Source: Phenylobacterium sp. Root1290 (lineage in GTDB: Bacteria > Pseudomonadota > Alphaproteobacteria > Caulobacterales > Caulobacteraceae). Taken from it: a DNA stretch of 64,000 nucleotides. Location of the stretch: assembly GCF_001425305.1 (NCBI RefSeq), contig NZ_LMEE01000001.1, positions 1,771,500-1,835,499 on the forward strand, read 5' to 3'. This document shows positions 45,816-55,474 of this stretch, piece after piece. Both the position numbers and the translations under genes were made by a program. A model generated the notes under the pieces. It made no database searches and was not told the origin of the DNA. It saw only the letters and a list, made by a program, of their open reading frames with translations. Every line of letters starts with the position of its first letter. Position 1 is the first letter of the stretch.

Positions 45816-46535
45816 ATGGCTGGAAAGACCCGCAACGACGCCGCAGACGCCCTGGCTGGGCTGCTCTTTGACGGCATGACCATCATGGCCGGAGGCTTCG
45901 GTCTCTGCGGCATCCCCGAGAACCTGATCGGCGCGATCAAGGAGTCCGGCGTCAAGAACCTGACGGTGGTGTCCAACAACTGCGGGATCGACGGCTTCGG
46001 CCTCGGGGTCCTGCTCGAGAGCGGCCAGATCAAGAAGATGATCTCGTCCTATGTCGGCGAGAACAAGCTGTTCGAGCAGCTGTACCTCTCGGGCGAACTG
46101 GAGCTTGAGTTCAATCCGCAGGGCACCCTGGCCGAGCGCATCCGCGCCGGCGGCGCCGGCATTCCGGCCTTCTTCACCAAGACCGGCGTCGGCACCCTGG
46201 TGGCCGAGGGCAAGGAAGTCCGCGACTTCGACGGCGAGACCTACGTGATGGAGCGCGGGCTTACCGCCGACCTCTCAATCGTCAAGGCGCACACCGGCGA
46301 CGCCGAGGGCAACCTCGTCTACCGAAAGACCGCCCGGAACTTCAATCCGATGATGGCCACCGCCGGCAAGGTGACGGTCGCCGAGGTCGAGAACCTCGTG
46401 GCGATCGGCTCGATCGACAAGGACCACATCCACACCCCCGGCATCTTCGTCGACCGCATCGTCAAGGGCGCAGTCTACGAGAAGCGCATCGAACGCGTGA
46501 CCACGCGTCCCCGCGAAGAAAAGGCGAGCGCGTAA
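45816..46535 (+). CDS. scoA: 3-oxoacid CoA-transferase subunit A
   Basis: 239 residues, ATG with AAAGGGG upstream. SCOT alpha motifs: [18 protein letters not shown] (the G-rich CoA-site signature), [14 protein letters not shown] and [20 protein letters not shown]. With subunit B it moves CoA from succinyl-CoA to acetoacetate or similar 3-oxo acids. One base separates its stop from the ATG of subunit B, so expression is coupled. Confidence 0.9.
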   Translation: MAGKTRNDAADALAGLLFDGMTIMAGGFGLCGIPENLIGAIKESGVKNLTVVSNNCGIDGFGLGVLLESGQIKKMISSYVGENKLFEQLYLSGELELEFNPQGTLAERIRAGGAGIPAFFTKTGVGTLVAEGKEVRDFDGETYVMERGLTADLSIVKAHTGDAEGNLVYRKTARNFNPMMATAGKVTVAEVENLVAIGSIDKDHIHTPGIFVDRIVKGAVYEKRIERVTTRPREEKASA

Positions 46536-46536
46536 G

Positions 46537-47178
46537 ATGGCCTGGACCCGTGACGAGATGGCCGCCCGCGCCGCCAAGGAACTGCGCGACGGCTTCTATG
46601 TGAACCTGGGCATCGGCATCCCGACCCTGGTCGCCAACTACATCCCCGACGGCATGCAGGTGACGCTGCAGAGCGAGAACGGCATGCTCGGCATGGGTCC
46701 TTTCCCCTATGAGGGCGAAGAGGACGCCGACCTGATCAACGCCGGCAAGCAGACCATCACCGAACTGCCGAGCTCGTCCTACTTCTCCAGCGCCGATTCC
46801 TTCGCGATGATCCGCGGCGGCCACATCGCGCTGTCGATCCTGGGCGGCATGCAGGTGGCCCAGAACGGCGACCTGGCGAACTGGATGGTGCCCGGCAAGA
46901 TGGTCAAGGGCATGGGCGGGGCCATGGACCTGGTGGCGGGCGTCAAGCGCGTCGTCGTGGTGATGGACCACTGCGAGAAGTCGGGCGCGCCCAAGCTGCT
47001 GAAGGAATGCAGCCTGCCGCTGACCGGCGCCGGGGTGGTCGATCTGCTGATCACCGAACTGGGCGTCTTCGAGATCAACCGCGGCAAGACTTCCGTGAAG
47101 CTGCTCGAGCTCGCCCCCGGCGTCACGCTGGATGAGGTGAAGGCCAAGACCGAGGCGGCGTTCGAGGTCGCGATCTAG
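46537..47178 (+). CDS. scoB: 3-oxoacid CoA-transferase subunit B
   Basis: 213 residues. The catalytic Glu is in [20 protein letters not shown], the conserved SENG motif of the beta subunit; [14 protein letters not shown] and [19 protein letters not shown] are also typical. It forms a heteromer with the preceding subunit A. It can feed ketone bodies or polyhydroxybutyrate products into acetyl-CoA metabolism. Confidence 0.92.
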   Translation: MAWTRDEMAARAAKELRDGFYVNLGIGIPTLVANYIPDGMQVTLQSENGMLGMGPFPYEGEEDADLINAGKQTITELPSSSYFSSADSFAMIRGGHIALSILGGMQVAQNGDLANWMVPGKMVKGMGGAMDLVAGVKRVVVVMDHCEKSGAPKLLKECSLPLTGAGVVDLLITELGVFEINRGKTSVKLLELAPGVTLDEVKAKTEAAFEVAI

Positions 47179-47251
47179 CATCCGCCGCCGGCCGGCGTCC
47201 GTATCTCCACCAATATGCGACGGACTTGTTCCGCCGCCCGAAGGTGAGATC

Positions 47252-47848
47252 ATGACGCTTATGAAGTCCCTCCGCACGGCCGCCGCGCTGGCGGCGCTAA
47301 CCTGCCTGTCGCTGGCCCCGCCCGCTGGGGCCGCGGCACTCAAGACCGCCGTTTTCGCCGGCGGCTGCTTCTGGTCGGCCGAGAAGGCGATGGAAAGCCT
47401 GCCGGGCGTGACCGACGTCGTTTCGGGTTACGCGGGCGGCGCGTTGAAGAACCCCACTTACGAGAACCATCGTGGGCACCTGGAAGCCGTGAAGGTCACC
47501 TACGACCCCGCCAGGATCAGCTACGCCAAGCTGGTCGACGGGTTCTTCCACCACATCGACCCGACCGACGCCGGGGGGCAGATCTGCGACCGCGGGCCGT
47601 CCTACACGACGGCCGTGTTCGTCGCCGACAACGCTGAAACCGCCACCGCCCAGGCCGTGAAGGCGCAGGTCGCCAAGACGCTGGGCAAGCCGGTGGCGAC
47701 GCGCATCCTAACCGGTGGTCAGTTCTGGCGCGCGGAGGCCTATCACCAGGACTACGCCAAGAAGAACCCGGCGAACTACAACGCCTACCGCATCGGCTGC
47801 GGACGGGACCGCGCGCTCAAGGCTGTCTGGGGACCGGCTTCCCGGTAA
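47252..47848 (+). CDS. msrA: Exported peptide-methionine (S)-S-oxide reductase
   Basis: 198 residues, ATG with AGGTGA upstream. A signal peptide (about 1-27, ending GAAALK) precedes the MsrA domain, with catalytic C39 in AGGCFWSAE and the C-terminal GCGR Cys near the end as a resolving residue. It repairs oxidised Met in proteins, here likely in the periplasm. The 3' end overlaps the convergent glycosyltransferase by 32 bases. Confidence 0.93.
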   Translation: MTLMKSLRTAAALAALTCLSLAPPAGAAALKTAVFAGGCFWSAEKAMESLPGVTDVVSGYAGGALKNPTYENHRGHLEAVKVTYDPARISYAKLVDGFFHHIDPTDAGGQICDRGPSYTTAVFVADNAETATAQAVKAQVAKTLGKPVATRILTGGQFWRAEAYHQDYAKKNPANYNAYRIGCGRDRALKAVWGPASR

Positions 47849-49373
47849 CCGGATCGCGGGGCGCGGGGGCGAAGTCCTCGGCGATGAACAGCTCGGCCTT
47901 GCGCTTGCGCTTGCGGTCCAGCCAGGTGCTGACGATCTCCTCGTGCGAGGTCGCGCGGAAGTCGGCCTTCATCTCGTCGATGAACACCTGTTCCAGGCTG
48001 ACCGCCAGCACGCGCTTGCCGTCGGCGGCCGTCAGCGGGGCCACGGTCTCGGCCTGGTTCTGGGGATGGGCCTCGCGCACCCACATCTTCAGCGGCGGCT
48101 CGCCGTCCTTGCCGAAGAAGTCGCGGCCGTAATAGGCGGCGGCGTTGAACAGGAAGCGGTCGTTGACGGCGATGGCGCTGAGAGAGCCGGGCGGTTCGCT
48201 CAGCGCGCGGTTGGCGATGGCCTCGGTGAGGTGCTCCCAGCCCTTGGCTCGCTTGAAGGCGTTCGAAAGGCCGACGGTGTCGGCGAAGGCGGGGTTGAGC
48301 ACGCAGGCCATGAACACCGCCGCGACGAGCGCCTGCAGCCCCAGGGCGCCGATCAGCCACCACTTCGCGCGCCAGCGAATCAGCCAGGCGGCGACCAGGA
48401 TCGCTCCCGGGGCGTAGCCGGCGCCCGACCAGTTGGCGTTGGCGCGGCTGATGAAGGATTGGCTGGTGACGATGGCGATCGCCGGCATCGCGAAGCAGAG
48501 GAGCAGCACATCGGCCGGCTGCAGTCTGCGGCGCGCGGCCAGCACGACCGCGCCGCCGATCAGGACAGCGAACGGGATGGGACCGAAGACGCCGAACTGC
48601 GAGGCCAGGAAGTCGCCAAGTTCGCTGAAGTTGAACAGTTGGCGTCCGCCCCACGCTGCATTGGCGGCGGTGTGCTGCACGGTCGAGAAGCCGTGGGCGG
48701 CGTTCCAGATCAGGTTCGGCGCCAGGATGACCAGGAAGGCCGCCAGCGCCAGCAGCGCCGACTTCAGGTTCCAGACGCCTCGCGCCGGCTTCGACAAGGC
48801 CAGATGCAGCGCCAGGCCGATCAGGCCATAGACCGCGGCGTACTTGGAGAGGAACGCCATGCCCATGGCGGCGCCGAAACCGCCGGCCAGCCATAGACGG
48901 CGGCGCGCGTCGCCCGCGGGCAGCTCGACATAGGCCAACAGCGCCAGGCTGAGGAACATGAGCAGCGGCGCGTCGGTTGCGGCGACCAGCGACGACAACT
49001 GCACGGCCGGCATCAGCAGATAGAGCGCGGCCGCCGCGAAGCCGGTCGACGAACCATAGAGGCGCCGTCCGATGCCATAGACGCAGAAGGTGGTCACGGC
49101 GTGCAGAAGCGGGGCCGAGAAGCGGACCCAGGGCTCGGCGTCGCCGCCGATCGAAGTCGTCGCCCAGATCAGCCAGGCCACCACTGGAGGCTTGGAGTAG
49201 TAGCCCCAATCCAGCGTCCGCGACCAAAGCCAGTACTGAGCCTCGTCGGGATAGAGCTCCAGCGGCGTGGCGAACAACGCGACCATCCGGACCGCCGTCA
49301 GCGCCAGGGTGATCATCATCACCGCCCGCCAGTGGCGGTCGAATCCGTGCGCGGATGGAGGACTGGTCGGCAA
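47817..49373 (-). CDS. ArnT-like membrane glycosyltransferase (GT-C, PMT family)
   Basis: 518 residues with about 11-12 membrane helices. The first periplasmic loop has YPDEAQYWLWSRTLDWGYYS, where the Asp-Glu is the catalytic/metal site of GT-C enzymes; LVAATDAPLLMFLSLALLAY follows. A C-terminal periplasmic domain (about 360-518) is present. Such enzymes move a sugar from a polyprenyl-phosphate donor to a lipid A, glycan or protein acceptor. Donor and acceptor are unknown, and no arn operon genes are adjacent. Confidence 0.86.
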   Translation of the reverse strand: MPTSPPSAHGFDRHWRAVMMITLALTAVRMVALFATPLELYPDEAQYWLWSRTLDWGYYSKPPVVAWLIWATTSIGGDAEPWVRFSAPLLHAVTTFCVYGIGRRLYGSSTGFAAAALYLLMPAVQLSSLVAATDAPLLMFLSLALLAYVELPAGDARRRLWLAGGFGAAMGMAFLSKYAAVYGLIGLALHLALSKPARGVWNLKSALLALAAFLVILAPNLIWNAAHGFSTVQHTAANAAWGGRQLFNFSELGDFLASQFGVFGPIPFAVLIGGAVVLAARRRLQPADVLLLCFAMPAIAIVTSQSFISRANANWSGAGYAPGAILVAAWLIRWRAKWWLIGALGLQALVAAVFMACVLNPAFADTVGLSNAFKRAKGWEHLTEAIANRALSEPPGSLSAIAVNDRFLFNAAAYYGRDFFGKDGEPPLKMWVREAHPQNQAETVAPLTAADGKRVLAVSLEQVFIDEMKADFRATSHEEIVSTWLDRKRKRKAELFIAEDFAPAPRDPVTGKPVPRQP

Positions 49374-49460
49374 AGGTCGCCTCTTGGGATCTAGAAAGCG
49401 CGGAAATTTGCGCGGCGCAGCGTGTCTGTAAAGCGACAGGCGCCGCCTTATTGATCGACG

Positions 49461-49497
49461 GTCACGTCAAGTGATGCAGCCGTCACTAATCCGTCAC
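49461..49497. promoter_or_regulatory. Phased GTCAC repeats upstream of the Oar-like receptor
   Basis: GTCAC occurs at 49461-49465, 49482-49486 and 49493-49497 on the same strand, the last two as CCGTCAC exactly 11 bases apart and the first 21 bases before the second. Helical-phase spacing suggests a regulator site, about 95-130 bases before the gene. Confidence 0.4.
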
Positions 49498-49588
49498 CCA
49501 CACTGACATTTTCCACGCTATAGCGACCGCCAGAGTGGGGGGCGTGGACCAGGGCGTCCATCCCTTCTCGGTGGATTAGGGGATCTCA

Positions 49589-52500
49589 ATGCGAATGATG
49601 AATAGGCTCGCCGGTGGCGCGGCTCTGACGGCGCTTGTGTGCGCCATGTCCAGCGCGGTGTACGCGCAGGAAACTACGGGTTCGGTCCGTGGTCAGGTGG
49701 CGGATGAAAATGGCGCCGCTGTGGCGGGGGCCACGGTTACGGTGACACACGTGCCGACCGGCGCGACGTCGACCTCGGTGACCGGCGCGGACGGCTACTT
49801 CTCGGCGCGCGGCCTGCGCGTCGGCGGCCCGTACCGCATCGTCGCCACGGCGACCGATTTCGAACGCACCCAGGCGACCCTCCAGAACATCGGCGTCGGC
49901 GACCCCGCCAACGTCCAGCTGGACATGTTCCGCGCGGGCTCCGCCGCGGTCGAGGAACTGGTGGTGACCGGCGCGGTGGCCGCGCCGAGCCAGGGTGGTC
50001 CGTCCACGAACTTCTCGGCCGAAGCGATCGAATCGCTGCCGTCGATCAGCCGCGACATCAAGGACTTCGCCCGTCTCGACCCGTTCGCGACCATCGACGT
50101 CTCGAACCAGGACGCGCTGTCCTTCGCCGGCACCAACACCCGCTTCAATCAGCTGACCGTCAACGGCGTGCGCCAGAACGACGACTTCGGCCTGAACAAC
50201 AACGGCTACCCGACCCAGCGCTCGCCCTTCCCGCTGGACGCGGTCGGCGCGGTCAACGTCTCGATCGCGCCCTACAGCCCGATCAACAACGGCTTCACCG
50301 GCGGCCAGATCAACGCCGTTCTGAAGTCCGGCGGCAACGACTTCTCCGGCTCGCTGTTCGGCGAGAAGAGCGGCCGTGACTTCCAGGGCGACACCGTCCG
50401 CGGCCAGCCCGCCGGCTCGGCGTTCGAGGAAAAGACCTGGGGCTTTACGCTCGGCGGCCCGGTGATCAAGGACAAGCTGTTCTTCTTCGTCGCCTACGAG
50501 AAGTTCGACGGCGAACTCGGCTTCGACGAAGGTCCGGTCGGTTCCGGCGCCTCGGTGATCATCCCGCGTATCACCACCCAGGCCGTGGACCAGTTCCAGG
50601 CCGACACCCAGCGCATCTACGGCTACGACCCGGGCAACTTCCTGTCGGGGGCCTTCCCGGTCGAGGACGAGAAGAAGCTCGTCAAGTTCGACTGGAACAT
50701 CACCGACAACCATCGCGCCGAGTTCACCTGGCAGAGCACGCAGGGCAACTCGCTGAACGGTTCGGTCACCTCGACCTTCGCCCAGGGCAACAGCGTCACC
50801 CAGCCGCGGATCGGCCTGGAGACCAACGACTACAACAAGGTCGAAGAGCTGACGGTCTACACCGCCCAGCTGAACTCGCAGTGGACGGACAGCTTCTCCA
50901 CCGAGCTGCGCTTCTCGCGCAAGGAGACTGACACCCAGCAGCTGCCGCTCGGCGGTCTGAGCGTCGGCCAGGTCGACGTCACCGTGAACGACATGCCGGG
51001 CGTGCAGGCCGGCGCGGGCAACGCCCAGTTCCGCTACGGCGCGGACATCAACCGTCACGACAACTACCTGAACGTGAAGGTCGATACCTTCGAAGCCATC
51101 GCCCGCTACAACTACGGCATCCATGACTTCATGGTCGGCCTGCGCACCGAGCAGGACGACGTCTTCAACGTCTTCGTCGCGAACTCGCTGGGCAGCTACA
51201 CCTTCTCCAGCTACGCCAACTACCTGAACCGGGTCGCCTCGGGCTTCACCCTGACCGGCGGCGTCGATCCGAACGGCGGCACCGTTCCGGCGACCCTAGG
51301 CACCGCCCGCCTCGGCGCGGCCACCTTCGGTTACCGCCTGACCAGCGCCTACGCCGAAGACCGCATCCAGATCCTGCCGAACCTCGACGTTCTGGCCGGC
51401 GTCCGCCTCGACAGCTACTCGATGGACGACCAGCCGACCTACAACTCGGCGTTCGCTTCGCGGAACGGCTTCTCCAACCAGCAGAACCTCGACGGCAAGT
51501 ACGTCGTCCTGCCGCGCGCCTCGTTCAACTGGCGTCCCACGGACCGCATGCGCGTCTCCGGCGGCTTCGGCGGCTTCTCGTCGACCGGCCTGAACGTGTG
51601 GGTGTCGAACGCCTTCTCGAACAACGGCGTCAACCAGACCAACGCCATCTGCACCGGCGCCAACCTGACCAATGTCGACATCACCAAGGCGCCGACCGGT
51701 TGTACGTTCACGCCGCGCGGCGGCAACACCAACGTCATCAGCCCGAGCTTCCAGATCCCGGTGACCTGGAAGGCCAATCTGTCCGTCGGCTACGAATTCG
51801 ACCTCGGTCGTCTGGGCGACGGCTGGTGGGTGCAGGCTGACTACGTCCGTATGTCGAACCAGAACGCGCTCTACTGGACCGACCTGCGCGCCAAGCAGAT
51901 CGGCACCGCGCCGGACGGCCGTCCGGTCTTCGGCCGCAACACCATCGGCGACACCACGGGCAACTCGTACGACCTGATGCTCGCCAACACCGACAAGGGC
52001 GGTTCCGAATCCTACGCGATCACCATCGCCAAAGATTGGAACGAAGGCTTCCTGGAAGGTCTCGGCGGCAAGTTCATCTACACCCACACCGAGTCGACCG
52101 ACGCCAACCCGATGACCAGTTCGATCGCTCAGTCGAGCTACACGCGGTTCGCCTCGTCGGACGTCCAGAACCCGCCGGCCGCGATCTCCGACTATGAGAT
52201 CCGCGACCGCTTCGCATTCGACGTCTCGTACGCCCGCAAGTTCTTCGGCGACAACCAGACCTCGATCCGCATGTTCGCCCAGAGCCGCACCGGCCTGCCG
52301 TTCAGCTACACCTTCGCCAACAGCGCCACGAGCGGCTTCGACAACGACTTCGGCAACTCGGTCTCGAGCTACTCGGGTCGCCAGGCTTCGTCGAACGCGC
52401 TGCTCTACGTGCCGGCGGCGGTGGGCGGCAATGTCACCGCGACCTCGGACCCGCGCGTCAACTACGCAGCCGGCTTCGATGTGGCGGCGTTCAACAGCTT

Positions 52501-52900
52501 CCTGCAGCAGTCGGGCCTGATCGGCTATGCGGGCAAGATTGTTCCGCGGAACTCGTTCACCAACCCGGACGTGACCACGGTCGACCTGCGCCTGAGCCAG
52601 GAACTGCCGGCCTTCTTCCCGAACGGCGCCAAGCTCGAGGTCTACATGGACATCGAGAACCTCGGGAACCTGCTCAACGACGAGTGGGGCGTGGTCGAGC
52701 AGTACGACTTCTACCGCGGCGTGCCGGTCGTGAACGTCCAGTGCGGCAATGGCGCTGCGGGCGCCTGCGCGGCTCCGGGCGCGACCTACACCTACACCGG
52801 GACCGGCGTCGGCGGCGCCTTCCAGCAGCCGGTGAAGCCGTTCCTGCGCAGCGAAAACTCGCTGTGGCAGATCAAGATCGGCGCGAAGTACAAGTTCTAA
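49589..52900 (+). CDS. Oar-like TonB-dependent receptor with N-terminal CarboxypepD_reg domain
   Basis: 1103 residues. The signal peptide ends near VYAQE. A carboxypeptidase-regulatory-like beta domain (about 27-115, GSVRGQVADENGAAVAGATV) precedes the plug and a long barrel. The plug shows LTVNGVRQNDDFGLNNNGYP; the barrel starts in KTWGFTLGGPVIKDKLFFFV and ends in the aromatic KYKF. Oar-type receptors in myxobacteria and Caulobacterales import large or unusual ligands or serve adhesion and protein export. The ATG has GGGG upstream. A terminator follows. Confidence 0.92.
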   Translation: MRMMNRLAGGAALTALVCAMSSAVYAQETTGSVRGQVADENGAAVAGATVTVTHVPTGATSTSVTGADGYFSARGLRVGGPYRIVATATDFERTQATLQNIGVGDPANVQLDMFRAGSAAVEELVVTGAVAAPSQGGPSTNFSAEAIESLPSISRDIKDFARLDPFATIDVSNQDALSFAGTNTRFNQLTVNGVRQNDDFGLNNNGYPTQRSPFPLDAVGAVNVSIAPYSPINNGFTGGQINAVLKSGGNDFSGSLFGEKSGRDFQGDTVRGQPAGSAFEEKTWGFTLGGPVIKDKLFFFVAYEKFDGELGFDEGPVGSGASVIIPRITTQAVDQFQADTQRIYGYDPGNFLSGAFPVEDEKKLVKFDWNITDNHRAEFTWQSTQGNSLNGSVTSTFAQGNSVTQPRIGLETNDYNKVEELTVYTAQLNSQWTDSFSTELRFSRKETDTQQLPLGGLSVGQVDVTVNDMPGVQAGAGNAQFRYGADINRHDNYLNVKVDTFEAIARYNYGIHDFMVGLRTEQDDVFNVFVANSLGSYTFSSYANYLNRVASGFTLTGGVDPNGGTVPATLGTARLGAATFGYRLTSAYAEDRIQILPNLDVLAGVRLDSYSMDDQPTYNSAFASRNGFSNQQNLDGKYVVLPRASFNWRPTDRMRVSGGFGGFSSTGLNVWVSNAFSNNGVNQTNAICTGANLTNVDITKAPTGCTFTPRGGNTNVISPSFQIPVTWKANLSVGYEFDLGRLGDGWWVQADYVRMSNQNALYWTDLRAKQIGTAPDGRPVFGRNTIGDTTGNSYDLMLANTDKGGSESYAITIAKDWNEGFLEGLGGKFIYTHTESTDANPMTSSIAQSSYTRFASSDVQNPPAAISDYEIRDRFAFDVSYARKFFGDNQTSIRMFAQSRTGLPFSYTFANSATSGFDNDFGNSVSSYSGRQASSNALLYVPAAVGGNVTATSDPRVNYAAGFDVAAFNSFLQQSGLIGYAGKIVPRNSFTNPDVTTVDLRLSQELPAFFPNGAKLEVYMDIENLGNLLNDEWGVVEQYDFYRGVPVVNVQCGNGAAGACAAPGATYTYTGTGVGGAFQQPVKPFLRSENSLWQIKIGAKYKF

Positions 52901-52930
52901 GGCCCTCGGGTTTAGGACCAGATCGGAAGG

Positions 52931-52959
52931 GGGCGGCTCGGCGACGGGCCGCCCTTTTT
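52931..52959 (+). terminator. Intrinsic terminator of the Oar-like receptor
   Basis: GGGCGGC (52931-52937) and GCCGCCC (52948-52954) pair over 7 bases and TTTTT (52955-52959) follows, 30 bases after the stop. Confidence 0.82.
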
Positions 52960-53026
52960 CTATGCGACGCTTGACGGGGGGGCCGCGTCCGCCCATCTGC
53001 GCGCGTTCATTGGATAAAGGCAGGCC

Positions 53027-54037
53027 ATGACCGTTCTCGTTCCCGCCGAATGGGCTCCGCACCGCGCCATGTGGCTCGGCTTCCCCAGTCATGCCGAAGG
53101 CGTGTGGGAGGACGAGCTTGCCCAGGCCCAGGTCGAGGTGGCCGCCCTGGCCCGCGCCCTGGCCGGACCGGGCCGCGAGACGGTTCGCCTGATGACCGGA
53201 ACCTCGGGCGGCGAGGCCATGGCCCGCCGCCTGCTCGGCGACGTCGCCGGGATCGAGATCGTGCCGGGCCGCTTCGGCGACATCTGGCTGCGCGACACTG
53301 GCCCGATCTTCGCCAAGGGTCCTGACGGCCCCAGCGCGCGCGGCTTCCGCTTCAACGGCTGGGGCGGCAAGTACGACATGGAGTTCGACGACGAGGTCGC
53401 CGCCCAGATCGCCGAGGCCTCGGGCGTCCCGCTGGTCGCCCACGACTTCATCCTGGAGGGCGGCGCCGTCGATCACGACGGGATCGGCACGATCCTGACG
53501 ACCGGCCAGTGCGTGCTGAACCCCAACCGCAATCCGGGCTGGACGGAAGCGGCGGCCGAGGCGGCCTTCGCGGACGCCCTGGGCGCGCGCAAGGTTATCT
53601 GGCTGGGCGAGGGCCTGGCCAACGACCACACCGACGGACACGTCGACAACTTGGCCCGCTTCGTCGCGCCGGGCGTCGTGGTCTGCCCGGTGGCCTACGG
53701 GCGCGGCGACGTCAACGGCGCGGCCTATGACGACGCGGCCAAGCGCCTGGCGTCCTCGACCGACGCCGACGGCCGCCCGCTGCAGGTGGTCCGCATTCCG
53801 TCGCCGGGCTGGATCGAGGGGGCCGAAGGCAAGGCCTCGCCCGCCAGCCACATGAACTTCATCATCGCCAATGGCGCGGTGATCATGCCGACCTATGGCG
53901 AAGGCCAGGCCGCCGATCTGGCGCTGCAGGGCCTGCAAAGCGTCTTCCCCGACCACGCGGTGATCGGCTTGCCCTCGAGCGCGATCCTGTCGGGCGGGGG
54001 TTCCTTCCACTGCATCACCCAGCAGGAGCCCGCCTGA
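53027..54037 (+). CDS. aguA: Agmatine deiminase
   Basis: 336 residues. Guanidino-modifying (PAD-type) fold with catalytic C329 in GGGSFHCITQQ, the H/D pair in NDHTDGHVDN, and substrate-binding WLRDTGPIF and NGWGGKY. It converts agmatine to N-carbamoylputrescine. TGATG overlap with aguB (54035-54039) indicates a coupled two-gene route to putrescine. No agmatine transporter or arginine decarboxylase is adjacent in the window. Confidence 0.94.
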   Translation: MTVLVPAEWAPHRAMWLGFPSHAEGVWEDELAQAQVEVAALARALAGPGRETVRLMTGTSGGEAMARRLLGDVAGIEIVPGRFGDIWLRDTGPIFAKGPDGPSARGFRFNGWGGKYDMEFDDEVAAQIAEASGVPLVAHDFILEGGAVDHDGIGTILTTGQCVLNPNRNPGWTEAAAEAAFADALGARKVIWLGEGLANDHTDGHVDNLARFVAPGVVVCPVAYGRGDVNGAAYDDAAKRLASSTDADGRPLQVVRIPSPGWIEGAEGKASPASHMNFIIANGAVIMPTYGEGQAADLALQGLQSVFPDHAVIGLPSSAILSGGGSFHCITQQEPA

Positions 54038-54912
54038 TGGCCCGCACGATCAACGTCGCCGCGATCCAGACGTCCTACGGCTTGGACATGGCGGCCAATA
54101 TCGAGAAGACCAAGGTCTTCATCCGTGAGGCGGCCGCCAAGGGCGCCCAGGTGATCCTGCCGTCCGAGCTGTTCCAGGGCCCGTACTTCTGCGTCACCCA
54201 GGAAGAGCACTGGTTCGCCGGCGCCTATCCGTGGCGCGAGCACCCGTGCGTGACCGAGCTGGCCCCCCTGGCGGCGGAGCTTGGCGTCGTCATTCCGGTC
54301 TCGATCTTCGAGCGCGAAGGCCCGCACTACTTCAACAGCCTGGTGATGATCGACGCCGACGGCTCGCTGATGGGCGTCTACCGCAAGAGCCACATCCCGG
54401 ACGGCCCCGGCTATCAGGAGAAGTACTACTTCCGGCCCGGCGACACCGGCTTCAAGGTCTGGGACACCCGCTTTGGCAAGATCGGCGTCGGCATCTGCTG
54501 GGACCAATGGTACCCCGAGTGCGCCCGCGCCATGGCCCTGCTGGGCGCCGAGATCCTGCTCTATCCGACCGCGATCGGGTCGGAGCCGCACGATCCGACC
54601 CTGGACACCGCCCTGCCGTGGCGCCGCGCCATGCAGGGCCACGCGGTGTCCAACGTCATCCCGGTGGTCGGCGCCAACCGCATCGGCTTCGAGCCCTGGG
54701 ACGGCTACCCGACCGGCGGCCAGGCCTTCTATGGTTCGTCCTTCATCGCCGACCACCGCGGCGACCTGGTTTCCGAGCTGGGGTCTGAGGAGGGCATCGT
54801 CCAGGCCAGCTTCGACCTCGATTTCCTGCAGACGCACCGCGCGGCCTGGGGCTTCTTCCGCGACCGCCGCACCGATCTCTACGGCGCGCTGGCCGGTCCG
54901 CGCCCCGTCTAG
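54037..54912 (+). CDS. aguB: N-carbamoylputrescine amidase
   Basis: 291 residues of the nitrilase superfamily with the Glu-Lys-Cys triad: E44 (LPSELFQG), K117 (VYRKSHIP) and C154 (GVGICWDQWYPE). It releases putrescine, ammonia and CO2 from the AguA product. Its start overlaps the aguA stop by one base. Confidence 0.94.
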   Translation: MARTINVAAIQTSYGLDMAANIEKTKVFIREAAAKGAQVILPSELFQGPYFCVTQEEHWFAGAYPWREHPCVTELAPLAAELGVVIPVSIFEREGPHYFNSLVMIDADGSLMGVYRKSHIPDGPGYQEKYYFRPGDTGFKVWDTRFGKIGVGICWDQWYPECARAMALLGAEILLYPTAIGSEPHDPTLDTALPWRRAMQGHAVSNVIPVVGANRIGFEPWDGYPTGGQAFYGSSFIADHRGDLVSELGSEEGIVQASFDLDFLQTHRAAWGFFRDRRTDLYGALAGPRPV

Positions 54913-54920
54913 CTTCGTCG

Positions 54921-54958
54921 GGTCTGGATCATGTAACCTTGTTCGCATGATCCAGACC
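54921..54958. promoter_or_regulatory. Perfect 13-bp inverted repeat covering a GNAT start codon
   Basis: GGTCTGGATCATG (54921-54933) and CATGATCCAGACC (54946-54958) are exact inverted arms with a 12-base loop. The second arm contains the start ATG (54947-54949) and next codons of the GNAT gene. No ribosome site is visible in the loop. In RNA it would hide the start codon; in DNA it could be an operator. Confidence 0.75.
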
Positions 54959-55474
54959 GAGCGCCTGATCCTTCGCGCCTACCGCGAGGATGACCGACCG
55001 GACTTCGCCGCGCTGAACGGCGATCCGCGGGTGGGCGAGTGGCTGGGCGGGACGCTCGACCGGGCTGGCAGCGATGCGCTGCTCGACCGGTTCAACGCCC
55101 ACATCGCCGAGCATGGCTGGGGCGCCTGGGCGGTCGAACGCAAGTCCGACGGCCGGTTGATCGGCATGACGGGCCTGGCCCCGGTCAGTGAGGCCTTGCC
55201 CGTCGGTCCGGCCGTCGAAATCGAATGGCGCTTCATCGCGCGGGCCTGGGGAAAAGGGTACGCGACCGAGGCCGCCTCGGTAGCCCTGGCCTGGGGGCTC
55301 GCAAATCTCGACGTTCCGGAGATCCTGGCCTTCACCGCCGACACCAACCTGGCCTCGCAGGCCGTGATGCGGAAGATCGGCATGGTCGCCGACCCGTCCC
55401 GCGACTTCGACCATCCTCGGCTGGCGGCGGATCACCCGTTGAACCGCCACGTCGTCTATGTGGCCCGCAAATGA
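54947..55474 (+). CDS. RimJ/RimL-type GNAT acetyltransferase (copy 1)
   Basis: 175 residues. The GNAT pattern of the RimJ/RimL group: TERLILRAYREDDRPDFAAL at the start, IEWRFIARAWGKGYATEAAS, the acetyl-CoA binding loop (AWGKGYATEA), and TNLASQAVMRKIGM. Substrate unknown (N-terminal protein amines or small amines). The start codon lies within a perfect inverted repeat. It overlaps the next GNAT (ATGA, 55471-55474). Confidence 0.85.
   Translation: MIQTERLILRAYREDDRPDFAALNGDPRVGEWLGGTLDRAGSDALLDRFNAHIAEHGWGAWAVERKSDGRLIGMTGLAPVSEALPVGPAVEIEWRFIARAWGKGYATEAASVALAWGLANLDVPEILAFTADTNLASQAVMRKIGMVADPSRDFDHPRLAADHPLNRHVVYVARK

Noticed and set aside
51296..54010. Long minus-strand open frame spanning the receptor end and aguA
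   Set aside because: It crosses two well-supported + genes and a terminator and has no domain pattern.
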